This document shows positions 55,053 through 64,000 of a DNA stretch of 64,000 nt, piece by piece. Numbering within the stretch: position 1 is the stretch's first letter; each line of letters opens with the position of its first letter. The translations under genes and the position numbers were made by a program. The notes below the pieces were generated by a model. That model had not been told where the DNA came from. It saw only the letters and a list, made by a program, of their open reading frames with translations, and did no database searches. This stretch comes from Sphingosinithalassobacter tenebrarum (GTDB lineage: Bacteria; Pseudomonadota; Alphaproteobacteria; Sphingomonadales; Sphingomonadaceae), in contig NZ_CP049109.1 of NCBI RefSeq assembly GCF_011057975.1, forward strand, positions 558,001 through 622,000, written 5' to 3'.

Positions 55053-55340
55053 ATGACCGATACACGTATTCGCGAACGGGCCTTCGCCATCTGGGAAGAA
55101 GAAGGCCGCCCGCATGGGCGCGACAAGGAGCATTGGGAGCGCGCGAGCCGGGAAGTCACCGAAAGCGCGCCCGCAAAGGCGCCCGCCAAACCCAAGCGAT
55201 CGCGCGCCAAGGCCGCACCGGCGACGGCTGGTGACGCGAAGCCCGCCCCCAAGCGCACGCGCGCAAAGGCCGAGGCAAAGGCGCCCGCCGATGCGTCCGC
55301 ACCGGCCAAGTCACGAAGCCGCAAGACAAGCAAGGAATAG
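55053..55340 (+). CDS. DUF2934 protein with Lys/Ala-rich tail
   Basis: A 95-residue protein. Residues 1-36 (IRERAFAIWEEEGRPHGRDK, then EHWERA) are a DUF2934 domain. Residues 40-95 are a low-complexity Lys, Ala, Pro and Arg tail resembling histone H1 tails. ATG 55053 has a strong AGGAAAGGGG region upstream. The domain's function is unknown; the tail suggests nucleic-acid binding. Confidence 0.8.
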   Translation: MTDTRIRERAFAIWEEEGRPHGRDKEHWERASREVTESAPAKAPAKPKRSRAKAAPATAGDAKPAPKRTRAKAEAKAPADASAPAKSRSRKTSKE

Positions 55341-55448
55341 CGCAACGCGGCCGCACGGGCCGCCTTGCCTTGTCACCATTCGTTTGCCTGCCGTCGGAAC
55401 GCGAGCGCAGACGGCGGGTTGTCCCTGCAAAGGAATGAGGAGCCCCAA

Positions 55449-58400
55449 TTGTCCTTCAGCAGCTGCATCGCTTCCGCCGGCCCGGAGTTGCTTGCGGGAG
55501 TCGAGCCTGTCGCAGACGCTCTGACGCGTGCGAAGGACGCGGGGTTCGAGTCCTTGCTCTGGCGGCCAGAGACGCTGCTCCACGGCAGCGGCGATATCGT
55601 GCCGACGCCGCTGGCCGAAGCGGTCGGGAAAATCGGATTGCGGCTGCTGGTCGAGACTGACCCGGCGCGTTTTCCGCTCGAACATCCGCTCGTCGAAAAA
55701 CAACCGGCGCTGTTTTCAGTACGCCGGACGGCTGATCGCGCCGCCGTGGTCGATCCGCGCAGACCGCGCCCAGCGCATGGCGAGGCGCGCGCGCGGATGC
55801 AGGCACCCGAAGCCGCGACGACAATCGCCCCGGCCATTGCCGATGCCCTGGCCGCGCTGACCGAACTCGGCGTCGCGGGCTTCCGTTTCGATCAGGCGAG
55901 CCGGTTCGGCATCGCGCCACTGCGCGATCTGGTCGCGGCGATGCGCCAACGTCTGCCCGATGCGCAGCTGCTCGCGGGGCAGCCCGGACTGACGCGGCCT
56001 GACGCGCTCGCACTCGAAGGTTGCGGGCTCGACGCGCTGGTCTCGTCCTTCGACTGGTGGGATCTCCACGCGCCCTGGCTGGTCGAGGAATGGAGCGAGC
56101 TGCGCCATGTCGCGCCGCTGCTCGCCGAATTGCGCGATGCGCCACTCGACGCCGACGATCCGGTCGCGCTCGACCGGCGCATGCTCGCGGCGGCGGCGAC
56201 CGGGCGGGGGCTGATCCTGCCGCTCGAGATGATCGAGGCGCGGCCCGAAACGGCGGCGCGCGCTGCGGCGCTTGCCCGCGAGACGCAGGCGCTGGGGGGC
56301 GAGATGCGGCAAGTGACCGGACCCGGCGCGCCGGTGACCGCGCTGCTGCGCACCGCTGCGCCCGATATGCGCTGTGCCGATGCGGCGAGCATCCTGCTGA
56401 TCAATCGCGGCGCGCAGCCGGTAGCGGCGCCCGACGCATCGGGCCTGCTCGCAAGCGTGGGCGAGGCGCTGTGTTTCGATGACGCCAAGCGCGCCGAGGC
56501 GCCGCTGGCGGGCGGCGAAGTGCGTATGCTCGACCTCAAGCGCGCCAAACCGGTGTTGCTGCGCCGTAAGGATCGCGTCGATCGCGCAGTCGAGGCACCG
56601 CGGCTGGTGGTCGAGGAGATGACGCCGCGCGTCGACGGCGGCGATTTTCCGGTGAAGTGCGTCACCGGCGAGCAGCTCACGGTCGAAGCCAAAATCTATG
56701 CCGATGGGCATGAACAGCTCGCCGCCGAATTGCTGTGGCGCCCCGCCGACGCCAAGAAATGGACCGCGGTGAGGATGGAGCAGCTGCCCAATGACGGCTG
56801 GCGCGCGGCATTCCGCCCCGAACGGCTCGGGCGGCACGAATTTACCGTGCAGGGCTGGCTCGACCGGTTCGGCGGCTTTCGGCGCGATTTCGGCAAGAAA
56901 CTCGACGCGGGCGTTGCGCTGGCGGTCGATTATGCCGAGGGCCGCGTGCTGGTCGAGCGCGCGCGCGACCGTTCGAGCGGCAAGCTGCGCGACACGCTGG
57001 GCAAATGGGCCGAGCGGCTCGCGGGCGACAACGATGCCGATGCGTTGCTTTCGCCCGAACTTGCTGCCGCGATGGATGCCGCCGACGATCGCCCGCACCT
57101 GCTCGCCGGGCCGGTGCAGTTGCTCGACGCCGAGCGGCTGCAGGCGCGGTTTTCGAGCTGGTACGAGCTCTTCCCGCGCTCGCAGACCGACGATCCCGCG
57201 CGCCACGGCACGTTCGCCGATGTCGAAAAGCGGCTGCCGCAGATCCGCGCGATGGGGTTCGACACGCTCTATTTCCCGCCGATCCACCCGATCGGCCGTA
57301 CCCATCGCAAGGGGCCGAACAACAGCCTGACCGCGGGGCCGGACGATCCCGGCAGCCCCTATGCGATCGGCAGCAAGGACGGCGGCCATACCGCGCTCCA
57401 CCCCGAACTCGGCAGTTTCGATGATTTCGCCCGGCTGATCGCGGCCGCGCGCGAGCATGAGCTAGAAATCGCGCTCGACTTCGCGATCCAGTGTTCGCCC
57501 GACCATCCCTGGCTCAAGGAACATCCCGGCTGGTTCGACTGGCGGCCCGACGGCTCGATCAAATATGCCGAGAACCCGCCCAAGAAATATCAGGATATCG
57601 TCAACGTCGATTTCTACCAGCCCGACGCGCTGCCTGACTTGTGGGTGGCGCTGCGCGACGCGGTGCTGTTCTGGATCGACAAGGGCGTGAAGGTGTTCCG
57701 CGTCGATAATCCGCACACCAAGCCGCTGCCCTTCTGGGAATGGATGATCGCCGATATCCGCGCGCGCCATCCCGATGCGATCTTCCTCGCCGAAGCCTTT
57801 ACCCGCCCGGCGATGATGTACCGCCTCGCCAAGATCGGCTTTTCGCAAAGCTATACCTATTTCACCTGGCGCGACCACAAGGGCGAGCTGACCGACTATC
57901 TGACCGAGCTGACAACGCAGGCGCCGAAGGATTTCTATCGCCCGCATTTCTTCGTCAACACGCCCGACATCAATCCGAAATTCCTCCAGACGTCGGGCCG
58001 TCCCGGCTTCCGCATTCGCGCGGTGCTTGCGGCGACGCTATCGGGGCTGTTCGGCGTCTATTCGGGGTTCGAACTGTGCGAAGCCGCGCCCGTGCCGGGC
58101 AAGGAGGAATATCTCGATTCGGAGAAATACGAAGTCAAACCGCGCGATTGGCAGGCGCCGGGCAACATCGTCGCCGACATCACGCTGCTGAACCGGCTGC
58201 GCCGCGCCTATCCGGCGCTGCAGACGCATCTCAATACCCGCTTCCTCGTCGCGCATGACGAGGCGATCCTTTATTATGCCAAGCCCTCGCCCGACGGTGC
58301 GGACATGATCCTGGTGATGGTCAGCCTCGATCCGCACCATGCGCGCGAGGCCGATTTCGAAGTGCCGCTCTGGGAATTCGGGCTCGCCGACCATGAATCG

Positions 58401-58523
58401 ATCGGCGTGGAGGATCTCGTCTCGGGCGATCGTTTCGCCTGGCACGGCAAGATGCAGCATGTCCGGCTGACGCCCGACCACCCCTATCACATCTGGCGCA
58501 TCGCGCCGGGAGCGGCGGCATGA
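55449..58523 (+). CDS. glgE: Alpha-1,4-glucan:maltose-1-phosphate maltosyltransferase GlgE
   Basis: A 1024-residue GlgE, which elongates alpha-1,4-glucan from maltose 1-phosphate. Residues 1 to about 360 look like a reduced amylase-like barrel (FRFDQASRFG, QPGLTRPDALALE). The GlgE core follows (VDGGDFPVKCVTGEQL onward). Catalytic residues are Asp753 (KVFRVDNPHTKP) and Glu782 (FLAEAFTRP). It starts at TTG 55449, with GAGGAG at 55436-55441; the frame above is shadow. The stop overlaps the treS start. First gene of the GlgE-pathway operon. Confidence 0.9.
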   Translation: MSFSSCIASAGPELLAGVEPVADALTRAKDAGFESLLWRPETLLHGSGDIVPTPLAEAVGKIGLRLLVETDPARFPLEHPLVEKQPALFSVRRTADRAAVVDPRRPRPAHGEARARMQAPEAATTIAPAIADALAALTELGVAGFRFDQASRFGIAPLRDLVAAMRQRLPDAQLLAGQPGLTRPDALALEGCGLDALVSSFDWWDLHAPWLVEEWSELRHVAPLLAELRDAPLDADDPVALDRRMLAAAATGRGLILPLEMIEARPETAARAAALARETQALGGEMRQVTGPGAPVTALLRTAAPDMRCADAASILLINRGAQPVAAPDASGLLASVGEALCFDDAKRAEAPLAGGEVRMLDLKRAKPVLLRRKDRVDRAVEAPRLVVEEMTPRVDGGDFPVKCVTGEQLTVEAKIYADGHEQLAAELLWRPADAKKWTAVRMEQLPNDGWRAAFRPERLGRHEFTVQGWLDRFGGFRRDFGKKLDAGVALAVDYAEGRVLVERARDRSSGKLRDTLGKWAERLAGDNDADALLSPELAAAMDAADDRPHLLAGPVQLLDAERLQARFSSWYELFPRSQTDDPARHGTFADVEKRLPQIRAMGFDTLYFPPIHPIGRTHRKGPNNSLTAGPDDPGSPYAIGSKDGGHTALHPELGSFDDFARLIAAAREHELEIALDFAIQCSPDHPWLKEHPGWFDWRPDGSIKYAENPPKKYQDIVNVDFYQPDALPDLWVALRDAVLFWIDKGVKVFRVDNPHTKPLPFWEWMIADIRARHPDAIFLAEAFTRPAMMYRLAKIGFSQSYTYFTWRDHKGELTDYLTELTTQAPKDFYRPHFFVNTPDINPKFLQTSGRPGFRIRAVLAATLSGLFGVYSGFELCEAAPVPGKEEYLDSEKYEVKPRDWQAPGNIVADITLLNRLRRAYPALQTHLNTRFLVAHDEAILYYAKPSPDGADMILVMVSLDPHHAREADFEVPLWEFGLADHESIGVEDLVSGDRFAWHGKMQHVRLTPDHPYHIWRIAPGAAA

Positions 58524-61500
58524 GCGACTCCGAAGGCGACCTGCTCTGGTACAAGGATGCCGTGGTCTATCAGCTCCACGTCAAATCCTTCTTCGACGCC
58601 AATAATGACGGGATCGGCGACTTTGCCGGGCTGATGGCGAAGCTCGACTATATCGCCGATCTCGGCGTTACGGCGATCTGGCTGCTTCCCTTCTATCCCA
58701 GCCCGCGCAAGGACGACGGATACGACATCGCCGAATATCGCGAAGTCAGCGAGGATTACGGCACGCTCGACGATCTGCGCGCATTCATCGACGCGGCGCA
58801 TGAGCGGAACATTCGCGTCATCACCGAGCTGGTGATCAATCACACCTCGGACCAGCATCCCTGGTTCCAGGCCGCGCGCCGCGCGCCGCCGGGATCGCCC
58901 GAGCGCGACTTCTATGTCTGGTCGGACGATGACAAGCTCTATTCGGGCACGCGGATCATTTTCTGCGACACCGAAAAATCGAACTGGACGTGGGACGAAG
59001 AGGCGCAGGCCTATTTCTGGCATCGTTTCTACAGCCACCAGCCCGACCTCAATTTCGACAATCCCAAGGTGCTCGAGGAAGTGCTGTCGATCATGCATTT
59101 CTGGCTCGATGCCGGGGTCGACGGGCTGCGGCTCGACGCCATCCCCTATCTGATCGAGCGCGACGGGACGTCGAACGAGAACTTGCCCGAGACGCATGCG
59201 GTGCTGAAGAAGATCCGCGCCGATCTCGACGCGCATTATCCCGATCGGATGCTGCTCGCCGAGGCCAATATGTGGCCCGAGGATACCGAGCAATATTTCG
59301 GCGCCAGGCGCGCGGACGGCACCGGCGACGAATGCCATATGGCGTTCCACTTCCCGCTGATGCCGCGCATGTACATGGCGGTGGCGCAGGAGGATCGCTT
59401 TCCGATCACCGACATCATGCGCCAGACGCCGCCGATCCCGGACGACTGCCAATGGGCGATTTTCCTGCGCAACCATGACGAGTTGACGCTCGAAATGGTG
59501 ACCGATGCCGAACGCGACTATCTGTGGAGCACCTATGCCGCCGACAAGCGCGCGCGGATCAACCTGGGCATTCGCCGCCGCCTCGCGCCGCTGATGGAGC
59601 GCGACCGGCGGCGGATCGAACTGATGCATGCGCTGCTGCTCACCATGCCGGGAACGCCCGTCCTCTATTATGGCGACGAGATCGGGATGGGGGACAATGT
59701 CTTCCTCGGCGATCGCGATGGCGTCCGCACGCCGATGCAATGGTCGTCGGACCGAAACGGCGGCTTTTCGCGTGCCGATCCGGCGGGCCTCACGCTGCCG
59801 CCGATCATGGACCCGTTGTTCGGCTATGAAGCGGTCAATGTCGAGGCGCAGGAGCGCGACCGCTATTCGATCCTCAACTGGCTCAAGCGCATGCTCGCGG
59901 TGCGCGGCGAATATCGCGCCTTCGGGCGCGGCGGGCAGCGCTTCCTGCGGCCCGCCAACCGCAAGATCCTCGCCTATCTGCGCGAATATGAGGACGAGAC
60001 GGTGCTGTGCGTCGCCAATCTTTCGCGCACCGCGCAGGCAGTCGAGCTCGACCTGCATGAATTCGAGGGGCGCACTCCGGTCGAGCTGACCGGCGGCACG
60101 CCCTTCCCCGAAATCGGCCAGCTTCCCTATCTGCTGACGCTGCCGCCGTTCGGCTTCCTGCTCTTCTCGCTGTCGCAGAGCGAAACCGCGCCGCACTGGT
60201 CGACCGCCGCGCCGGCGGTGGAAGTCGAGCGCTATACCTTCGTGCTGCGCCCGGCACTGCTCGGCGTGACGCAGGGCGAGGACGCGCGCGTTCTGACGCA
60301 GGACATGCTGCCCGGCTATGTCGCGCAGCGCCGCTGGTTCGGGGCGAAGGACGAGACGATCCGCTCGGTGAATTTCGTGCGCGCGGTGCCGATGCCCGAA
60401 GTCGAGGACCTGGTCTTCACCACGATCGACGTCACGACCGACAAGGGCACCGCCACCTATACCCTGCCGCTCGGCATCTCGTGGGAAGGCGAGCTTTCCG
60501 GCCCCTATGCGGCGAACCTCGCGCTCGCCCGGGTGCGGCGCAATCGCTATGTCGGGCTGCTGACCGACGGCTTCGCGGTGGGCAGTTTCGCCTCGTCGGT
60601 GATCGGCGCGCTCCGCCGCGACGCGACCGTCGAATTCGACGGCGGGCGGCTGCGTTTCACCGGCACGCCCGATCTCGATGTCGGCCCCGAAGCCGAGCCC
60701 GAATGGCTTTCGGCCGAACAGTCGAACAGCACGATGGTGCTCGAACAGCGTGCGGTGCTGAAGCTGCTGCGCAAGCTCCAGCCTGGCGTCCATCCCGATG
60801 CCGAGATGGTGCGCTATCTGACGACCGGCGGCTTTGCGAACACGCCCGAAATTCTCGGCGAGGTCTGGCTCGAGGAAGGTGACCGGCACAGCCTCGTCAT
60901 GCTCGTCCAGCGCTTCGTTTATAATCAGGGCGACGGCTGGGCCTGGACGCTGGGCATGCTCGAACGCGTGGCGAGCGACGCGCATCCCAATATCGGCGAC
61001 GCGCTGACCAATTACCGCAATTTCGCGTGCAATCTCGGCAGCCGTCTTGCCGAGGCGCACGCCATCCTCGCGCGCGACACCTATGATCCTGCCTTTGCGC
61101 CAGAACCGACCGATCTTGGCACAGCCGACCGGCTTTCGGGGCGTGTCGAGGGGCAGTTCGACAAGGCGCTCGGCCTGCTGCGCGGGCTCGATCTGCCGAC
61201 CGAAGTCGGGCGCACTCAGGCGGCGTTCCTGCTCAACAACCGCCAGGCGATCATGGACCGCATCAAGGCGACCGCGCGAAAGGCCGAAGGCTGCACGCGC
61301 ACGCGCATTCACGGCGACCTGCATCTGGGGCAGGTGCTCGTCACCGGCAGCGACGTGATGCTGATCGATTTCGAAGGCGAACCCGCCAAGTCGCTCGACG
61401 AGCGCCGGGCGAAGGACCTGCCGGTGCGCGACGTTGCCGGCGTGCTGCGTTCGTTCGACTATGCCGCCGCCGTCGCCGAGCGCAATCGTCCTGCCGCCGC

Positions 61501-61747
61501 GAACAGCGAGGAAGCGCGCGCCGACTTGCTCTATCCCGAATTCCGCGAGTGTGCCGTCACCGCGTTCCTCGAAGGCTATTACGGCGCCGACGGCGCGCCC
61601 TCCGATCCGCTGCTCGGCCTCTTCCTGCTCGAAAAGGCGGCGTATGAACTCACCTATGAGGCGGCGAACCGGCCCGACTGGGTCGAAGTGCCGATCGCGG
61701 GGCTCGCGCGCGCCGCCGAACATTTGCTCGAAGGAGGCGCTCCATGA
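58520..61747 (+). CDS. treS: Trehalose synthase-maltokinase fusion (TreS-Pep2)
   Basis: A 1075-residue bifunctional enzyme. Residues 1 to about 560 are a GH13 trehalose synthase (trehalose to maltose) with Asp206 ([10 protein letters not shown]) and Glu248 ([11 protein letters not shown]). Residues about 580-1075 are a maltokinase with [11 protein letters not shown] (His931) and [19 protein letters not shown], making maltose 1-phosphate for GlgE. The fusion channels maltose to phosphorylation. ATG 58520 and the stop overlap both neighbours (ATGA). Confidence 0.92.
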   Translation: MSDSEGDLLWYKDAVVYQLHVKSFFDANNDGIGDFAGLMAKLDYIADLGVTAIWLLPFYPSPRKDDGYDIAEYREVSEDYGTLDDLRAFIDAAHERNIRVITELVINHTSDQHPWFQAARRAPPGSPERDFYVWSDDDKLYSGTRIIFCDTEKSNWTWDEEAQAYFWHRFYSHQPDLNFDNPKVLEEVLSIMHFWLDAGVDGLRLDAIPYLIERDGTSNENLPETHAVLKKIRADLDAHYPDRMLLAEANMWPEDTEQYFGARRADGTGDECHMAFHFPLMPRMYMAVAQEDRFPITDIMRQTPPIPDDCQWAIFLRNHDELTLEMVTDAERDYLWSTYAADKRARINLGIRRRLAPLMERDRRRIELMHALLLTMPGTPVLYYGDEIGMGDNVFLGDRDGVRTPMQWSSDRNGGFSRADPAGLTLPPIMDPLFGYEAVNVEAQERDRYSILNWLKRMLAVRGEYRAFGRGGQRFLRPANRKILAYLREYEDETVLCVANLSRTAQAVELDLHEFEGRTPVELTGGTPFPEIGQLPYLLTLPPFGFLLFSLSQSETAPHWSTAAPAVEVERYTFVLRPALLGVTQGEDARVLTQDMLPGYVAQRRWFGAKDETIRSVNFVRAVPMPEVEDLVFTTIDVTTDKGTATYTLPLGISWEGELSGPYAANLALARVRRNRYVGLLTDGFAVGSFASSVIGALRRDATVEFDGGRLRFTGTPDLDVGPEAEPEWLSAEQSNSTMVLEQRAVLKLLRKLQPGVHPDAEMVRYLTTGGFANTPEILGEVWLEEGDRHSLVMLVQRFVYNQGDGWAWTLGMLERVASDAHPNIGDALTNYRNFACNLGSRLAEAHAILARDTYDPAFAPEPTDLGTADRLSGRVEGQFDKALGLLRGLDLPTEVGRTQAAFLLNNRQAIMDRIKATARKAEGCTRTRIHGDLHLGQVLVTGSDVMLIDFEGEPAKSLDERRAKDLPVRDVAGVLRSFDYAAAVAERNRPAAANSEEARADLLYPEFRECAVTAFLEGYYGADGAPSDPLLGLFLLEKAAYELTYEAANRPDWVEVPIAGLARAAEHLLEGGAP

Positions 61748-63936
61748 CCGCGCCCGACATGAAAGCAGCCGCCGCAGCGCTCGATGCCGGGCGGCAAGAC
61801 GATCCCTTCGGCCTGCTCGGCCCGCACGGCAGCGGCGACGATCGCCTCGTCCGCACCTATCAGCCGGGCGCCGAGGGGGTGACCTTGCTCGCGCCCGACG
61901 GTAGCGAAATCGGCGCGATGGAACAGGTCGCGCCGGGGCTGTTCGTGGGCTCGCTTCCGTCAGACAGCGGCTATCGCTTGCGCATCGCCTGGCCGGGCGG
62001 CGGCGCATGGGACACCGAGGACCCGTACAGTTTCGGCACGATCGTCGGCGATCTCGACCTGCATCTGTTCAGCGAAGGGCGCCACTGGAATCTCGCCGAA
62101 GCGATGGGCGCGCATCCGCGCACGATCGACGGTGTCGAAGGTGTCGCCTTTTCGGTCTGGGCGCCCAATGCGCGCCGCGTTTCCGTCGTCGGCGAATTCA
62201 ACAGTTGGGACGGGCGCCGCCTTCCGATGCGCCGCCGCCATGATGCGGGGGTGTGGGAATTGTTCGTGCCGCGGATCGGCCCGGGCGCCTCGTACAAATT
62301 CGAAATCGCCGGCGCCGACGGCAGCGTGATCCAGAAAGCCGACCCGCTCGCGCGTCAGACCGAGGAGCCGCCCGCGACAGCCTCGATCGTCGCGCCCGCT
62401 TCGCAGTTCGAATGGACCGATGCCGACTGGATGGCCGAACGCGGCGCGCGGCAGGCGAGCGACGCGCCGATGGCGATCTACGAAATCCATGCCGGTTCGT
62501 GGCTGCGCCCGGAAGGCGATCCGATGGGCCATTTCGGCTGGCGCGATCTCGCCGAGCGGCTGATCCCCTATGTCGCGGATATGGGCTTCACGCATGTCGA
62601 GCTGATGCCGATCATGGAGCACCCCTTTGGCGGTTCCTGGGGCTATCAGCCGCTGTCGCAATTCGCGCCCTCGGCGCGGTTCGGCACGCCCGAGGGCTTC
62701 GCCGCATTCGTCGATGCGTGCCATCGCGCCGGGATCGGCGTCATCCTCGACTGGGTGCCAGCGCATTTCCCGACCGATCCGCACGGGCTCGCGCATTTTG
62801 ACGGCACGCATCTTTATGAACATGCCGATCCGCGCGAAGGCTTCCATCAGGACTGGAACACGCTGATCTACAATCTCGGACGGCGTGAGGTTTCGGGGTT
62901 TCTGCTCGCCTCCGCCTTATGGTGGCTCGAAACCTATCATGTCGACGGGCTGCGCGTGGATGCGGTCGCGTCGATGCTCTATCGCGATTACAGCCGCGAG
63001 GCAGACCAGTGGGTGCCCAATAAATATGGCGGGCGCGAGAATCTCGAAAGCGTCGACTTCCTCAAGGCAATGAACGGTATCATCGCCGAACGCTGCCCCG
63101 GCGCAGTGACGATCGCCGAGGAATCGACTGCCTGGCCCGGCGTGTCGGCGCCGCTCGATCAGGACGGGCTCGGCTTCAGCTACAAATGGAATATGGGCTG
63201 GATGCACGACACGCTCCAATATGTGGAGCGTGATCCGCTGTACCGCCGCTGGCATCACAACGAGCTGACCTTCGGGCTGGTCTATGCCTTTTCCGAGCGG
63301 TTCGTGCTGCCGATCAGCCATGACGAAGTGGTGCACGGCAAGGGATCGCTGATCGGCAAGATGCCGGGCGACCGCTGGCGCAAATTCGCCAATCTGCGTG
63401 CCTATCTGAGCTTCATGTGGACGCATCCGGGCAAGAAGCTGCTCTTCATGGGCAGCGAGCTTGCGCAGGAAAGCGAGTGGAATCACGATGCGCAGGTCCC
63501 TTGGGAGTTGCTCGAACAGCCCGAACATGCCGGGGTCCAGCGAATGCTGCGCGACCTCAATGCGCTCTATTCCGCCGAGCCGGCGCTGCATGCGCGCGAT
63601 TGCGAGCCTTCGGGATTTTCCTGGATCGAAGGCGGCGACGCCGAACGCAGCGTCTTCGCCTATGCCCGTTTCGGCGGCGACGGCCCGCCGGTCGTGATCC
63701 TGCTCAATATGAGCCCCGAGCCGCAACATGGCTATCGCGTCGGCATGCCGCGCGCCGGGCAGTGGCGCGAGGTCTTCAACAGCGATGCCGAAGGATATGG
63801 CGGCGGCAATATCGGCAATGGCGGCAGTATAGACGCAGTGCCTTCACCCAGCCACGGTCAGCCCGCCAGCGCTAGCGTGGTGATTCCACCGCTTGGCGCC
63901 GTCATCCTCCGCCATGAAGGACGATCGCGCACGTGA
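61744..63936 (+). CDS. glgB: 1,4-alpha-glucan branching enzyme GlgB
   Basis: A 730-residue GH13 branching enzyme. Two N-terminal CBM48-like domains (about 15-100 and 115-215, the second with [20 protein letters not shown]) precede the barrel. Catalytic residues are Asp406 ([14 protein letters not shown]) and Glu459 ([12 protein letters not shown]). It introduces alpha-1,6 branches into the glucan built by GlgE. ATG 61744 overlaps the treS stop, and the stop overlaps the next ATG (TGATG). Confidence 0.93.
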   Translation: MTAPDMKAAAAALDAGRQDDPFGLLGPHGSGDDRLVRTYQPGAEGVTLLAPDGSEIGAMEQVAPGLFVGSLPSDSGYRLRIAWPGGGAWDTEDPYSFGTIVGDLDLHLFSEGRHWNLAEAMGAHPRTIDGVEGVAFSVWAPNARRVSVVGEFNSWDGRRLPMRRRHDAGVWELFVPRIGPGASYKFEIAGADGSVIQKADPLARQTEEPPATASIVAPASQFEWTDADWMAERGARQASDAPMAIYEIHAGSWLRPEGDPMGHFGWRDLAERLIPYVADMGFTHVELMPIMEHPFGGSWGYQPLSQFAPSARFGTPEGFAAFVDACHRAGIGVILDWVPAHFPTDPHGLAHFDGTHLYEHADPREGFHQDWNTLIYNLGRREVSGFLLASALWWLETYHVDGLRVDAVASMLYRDYSREADQWVPNKYGGRENLESVDFLKAMNGIIAERCPGAVTIAEESTAWPGVSAPLDQDGLGFSYKWNMGWMHDTLQYVERDPLYRRWHHNELTFGLVYAFSERFVLPISHDEVVHGKGSLIGKMPGDRWRKFANLRAYLSFMWTHPGKKLLFMGSELAQESEWNHDAQVPWELLEQPEHAGVQRMLRDLNALYSAEPALHARDCEPSGFSWIEGGDAERSVFAYARFGGDGPPVVILLNMSPEPQHGYRVGMPRAGQWREVFNSDAEGYGGGNIGNGGSIDAVPSPSHGQPASASVVIPPLGAVILRHEGRSRT

Positions 63937-64000
63937 TGCCGTTGCCCGACAAGCTCGGCCCGGGCGTGCCCTATCCGCTGGGCGCCAATTTCGACGGGCT
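63936..64000 (+). CDS. Glycogen debranching enzyme GlgX-like, 5' end only
   Basis: Only about 21 codons are in the window: ATG 63936 overlapping the glgB stop, then PLPDKLGPGVPYPLGANFDG. This opening is typical of GlgX-type debranching enzymes, and resembles the start of the GlgX at 48857. It would be a second glgX in the locus. The call rests on a short segment and context. Confidence 0.55.
   Translation, partial: MPLPDKLGPGVPYPLGANFDG

Noticed and set aside
58487..62008. 1173-codon open frame antisense to treS and neighbours
   Set aside because: It is a shadow of the GC-rich treS and glgB genes: Arg/His/Glu-rich composition, no domain, and the sense strand encodes complete well-conserved enzymes.

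Overview
The window looks like chromosomal DNA of a sphingomonad-type alphaproteobacterium (Sphingomonas or a relative). The basis is high GC, dense gene packing with many ATGA and TGATG overlaps, a TonB receptor with a typical sphingomonad leader, spinster-type MFS and VOC proteins in a catabolic island, and REP-like repeats of the kind common in sphingomonads. This is an inference from style and content; there is no rRNA or tRNA in the window.

Layout. 1-4.3 kb: housekeeping genes (hrpB truncated by the window edge, an acidic small protein, an RraB-like protein, a polyprenyl diphosphate synthase, an AroQ chorismate mutase). 4.3-8.4 kb: a three-gene carbohydrate operon (GH130 phosphorylase-like, GH13 alpha-glucosidase, GT4 glycosyltransferase) and a small membrane protein. 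8.4-38.9 kb: a large catabolic island. It holds three MFS transporters, a TonB receptor, flavoenzymes (Old Yellow Enzyme type, fumarate-reductase type, group A monooxygenase), two SDRs, two VOC proteins, an ALDH, two related methyltransferases, two related alpha/beta-hydrolase-fold proteins that lack the nucleophilic serine, and two related small helical proteins. It also holds a compact lower pathway: LeuCD-like hydratase, CaiB CoA-transferase, HMG-CoA-lyase-like enzyme, isochorismatase-fold amidase and two polysaccharide-deacetylase-fold hydrolases.

Six promoter regions of the island, from 14.4 to 35.0 kb, each carry a related AT-rich, imperfectly palindromic site of about 24 bp. A HutC-type GntR regulator is encoded in the middle (20.6-21.4 kb). 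I infer that these form one regulon. The lower pathway fits imide to half-amide to substituted maleate to hydroxy-acid to CoA ester to acyl-CoA plus keto acid, as expected for a substituted maleimide or another N-heterocycle fragment. The true substrate is unknown.

38.9-48.5 kb: a glutathione peroxidase, PEP synthase, and an N-ATPase-type F-ATPase operon in the order beta, epsilon, Q, R, a, c, b, alpha, gamma. In the sequence as given, gamma is broken by a -1 frameshift and atpR has no in-frame stop before atpE, so the operon is either decaying or carries sequence errors. 48.5-64 kb: storage and compatible-glucan metabolism (GlgX, glucan phosphorylase, GlgE, TreS-maltokinase fusion, GlgB, start of a second GlgX), interspersed with a CaCA exchanger, a D-lactate dehydrogenase-like protein and small proteins. 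GlgE, TreS-maltokinase, GlgB and the second GlgX overlap end to end and make up the GlgE route from trehalose and maltose 1-phosphate to branched glucan.
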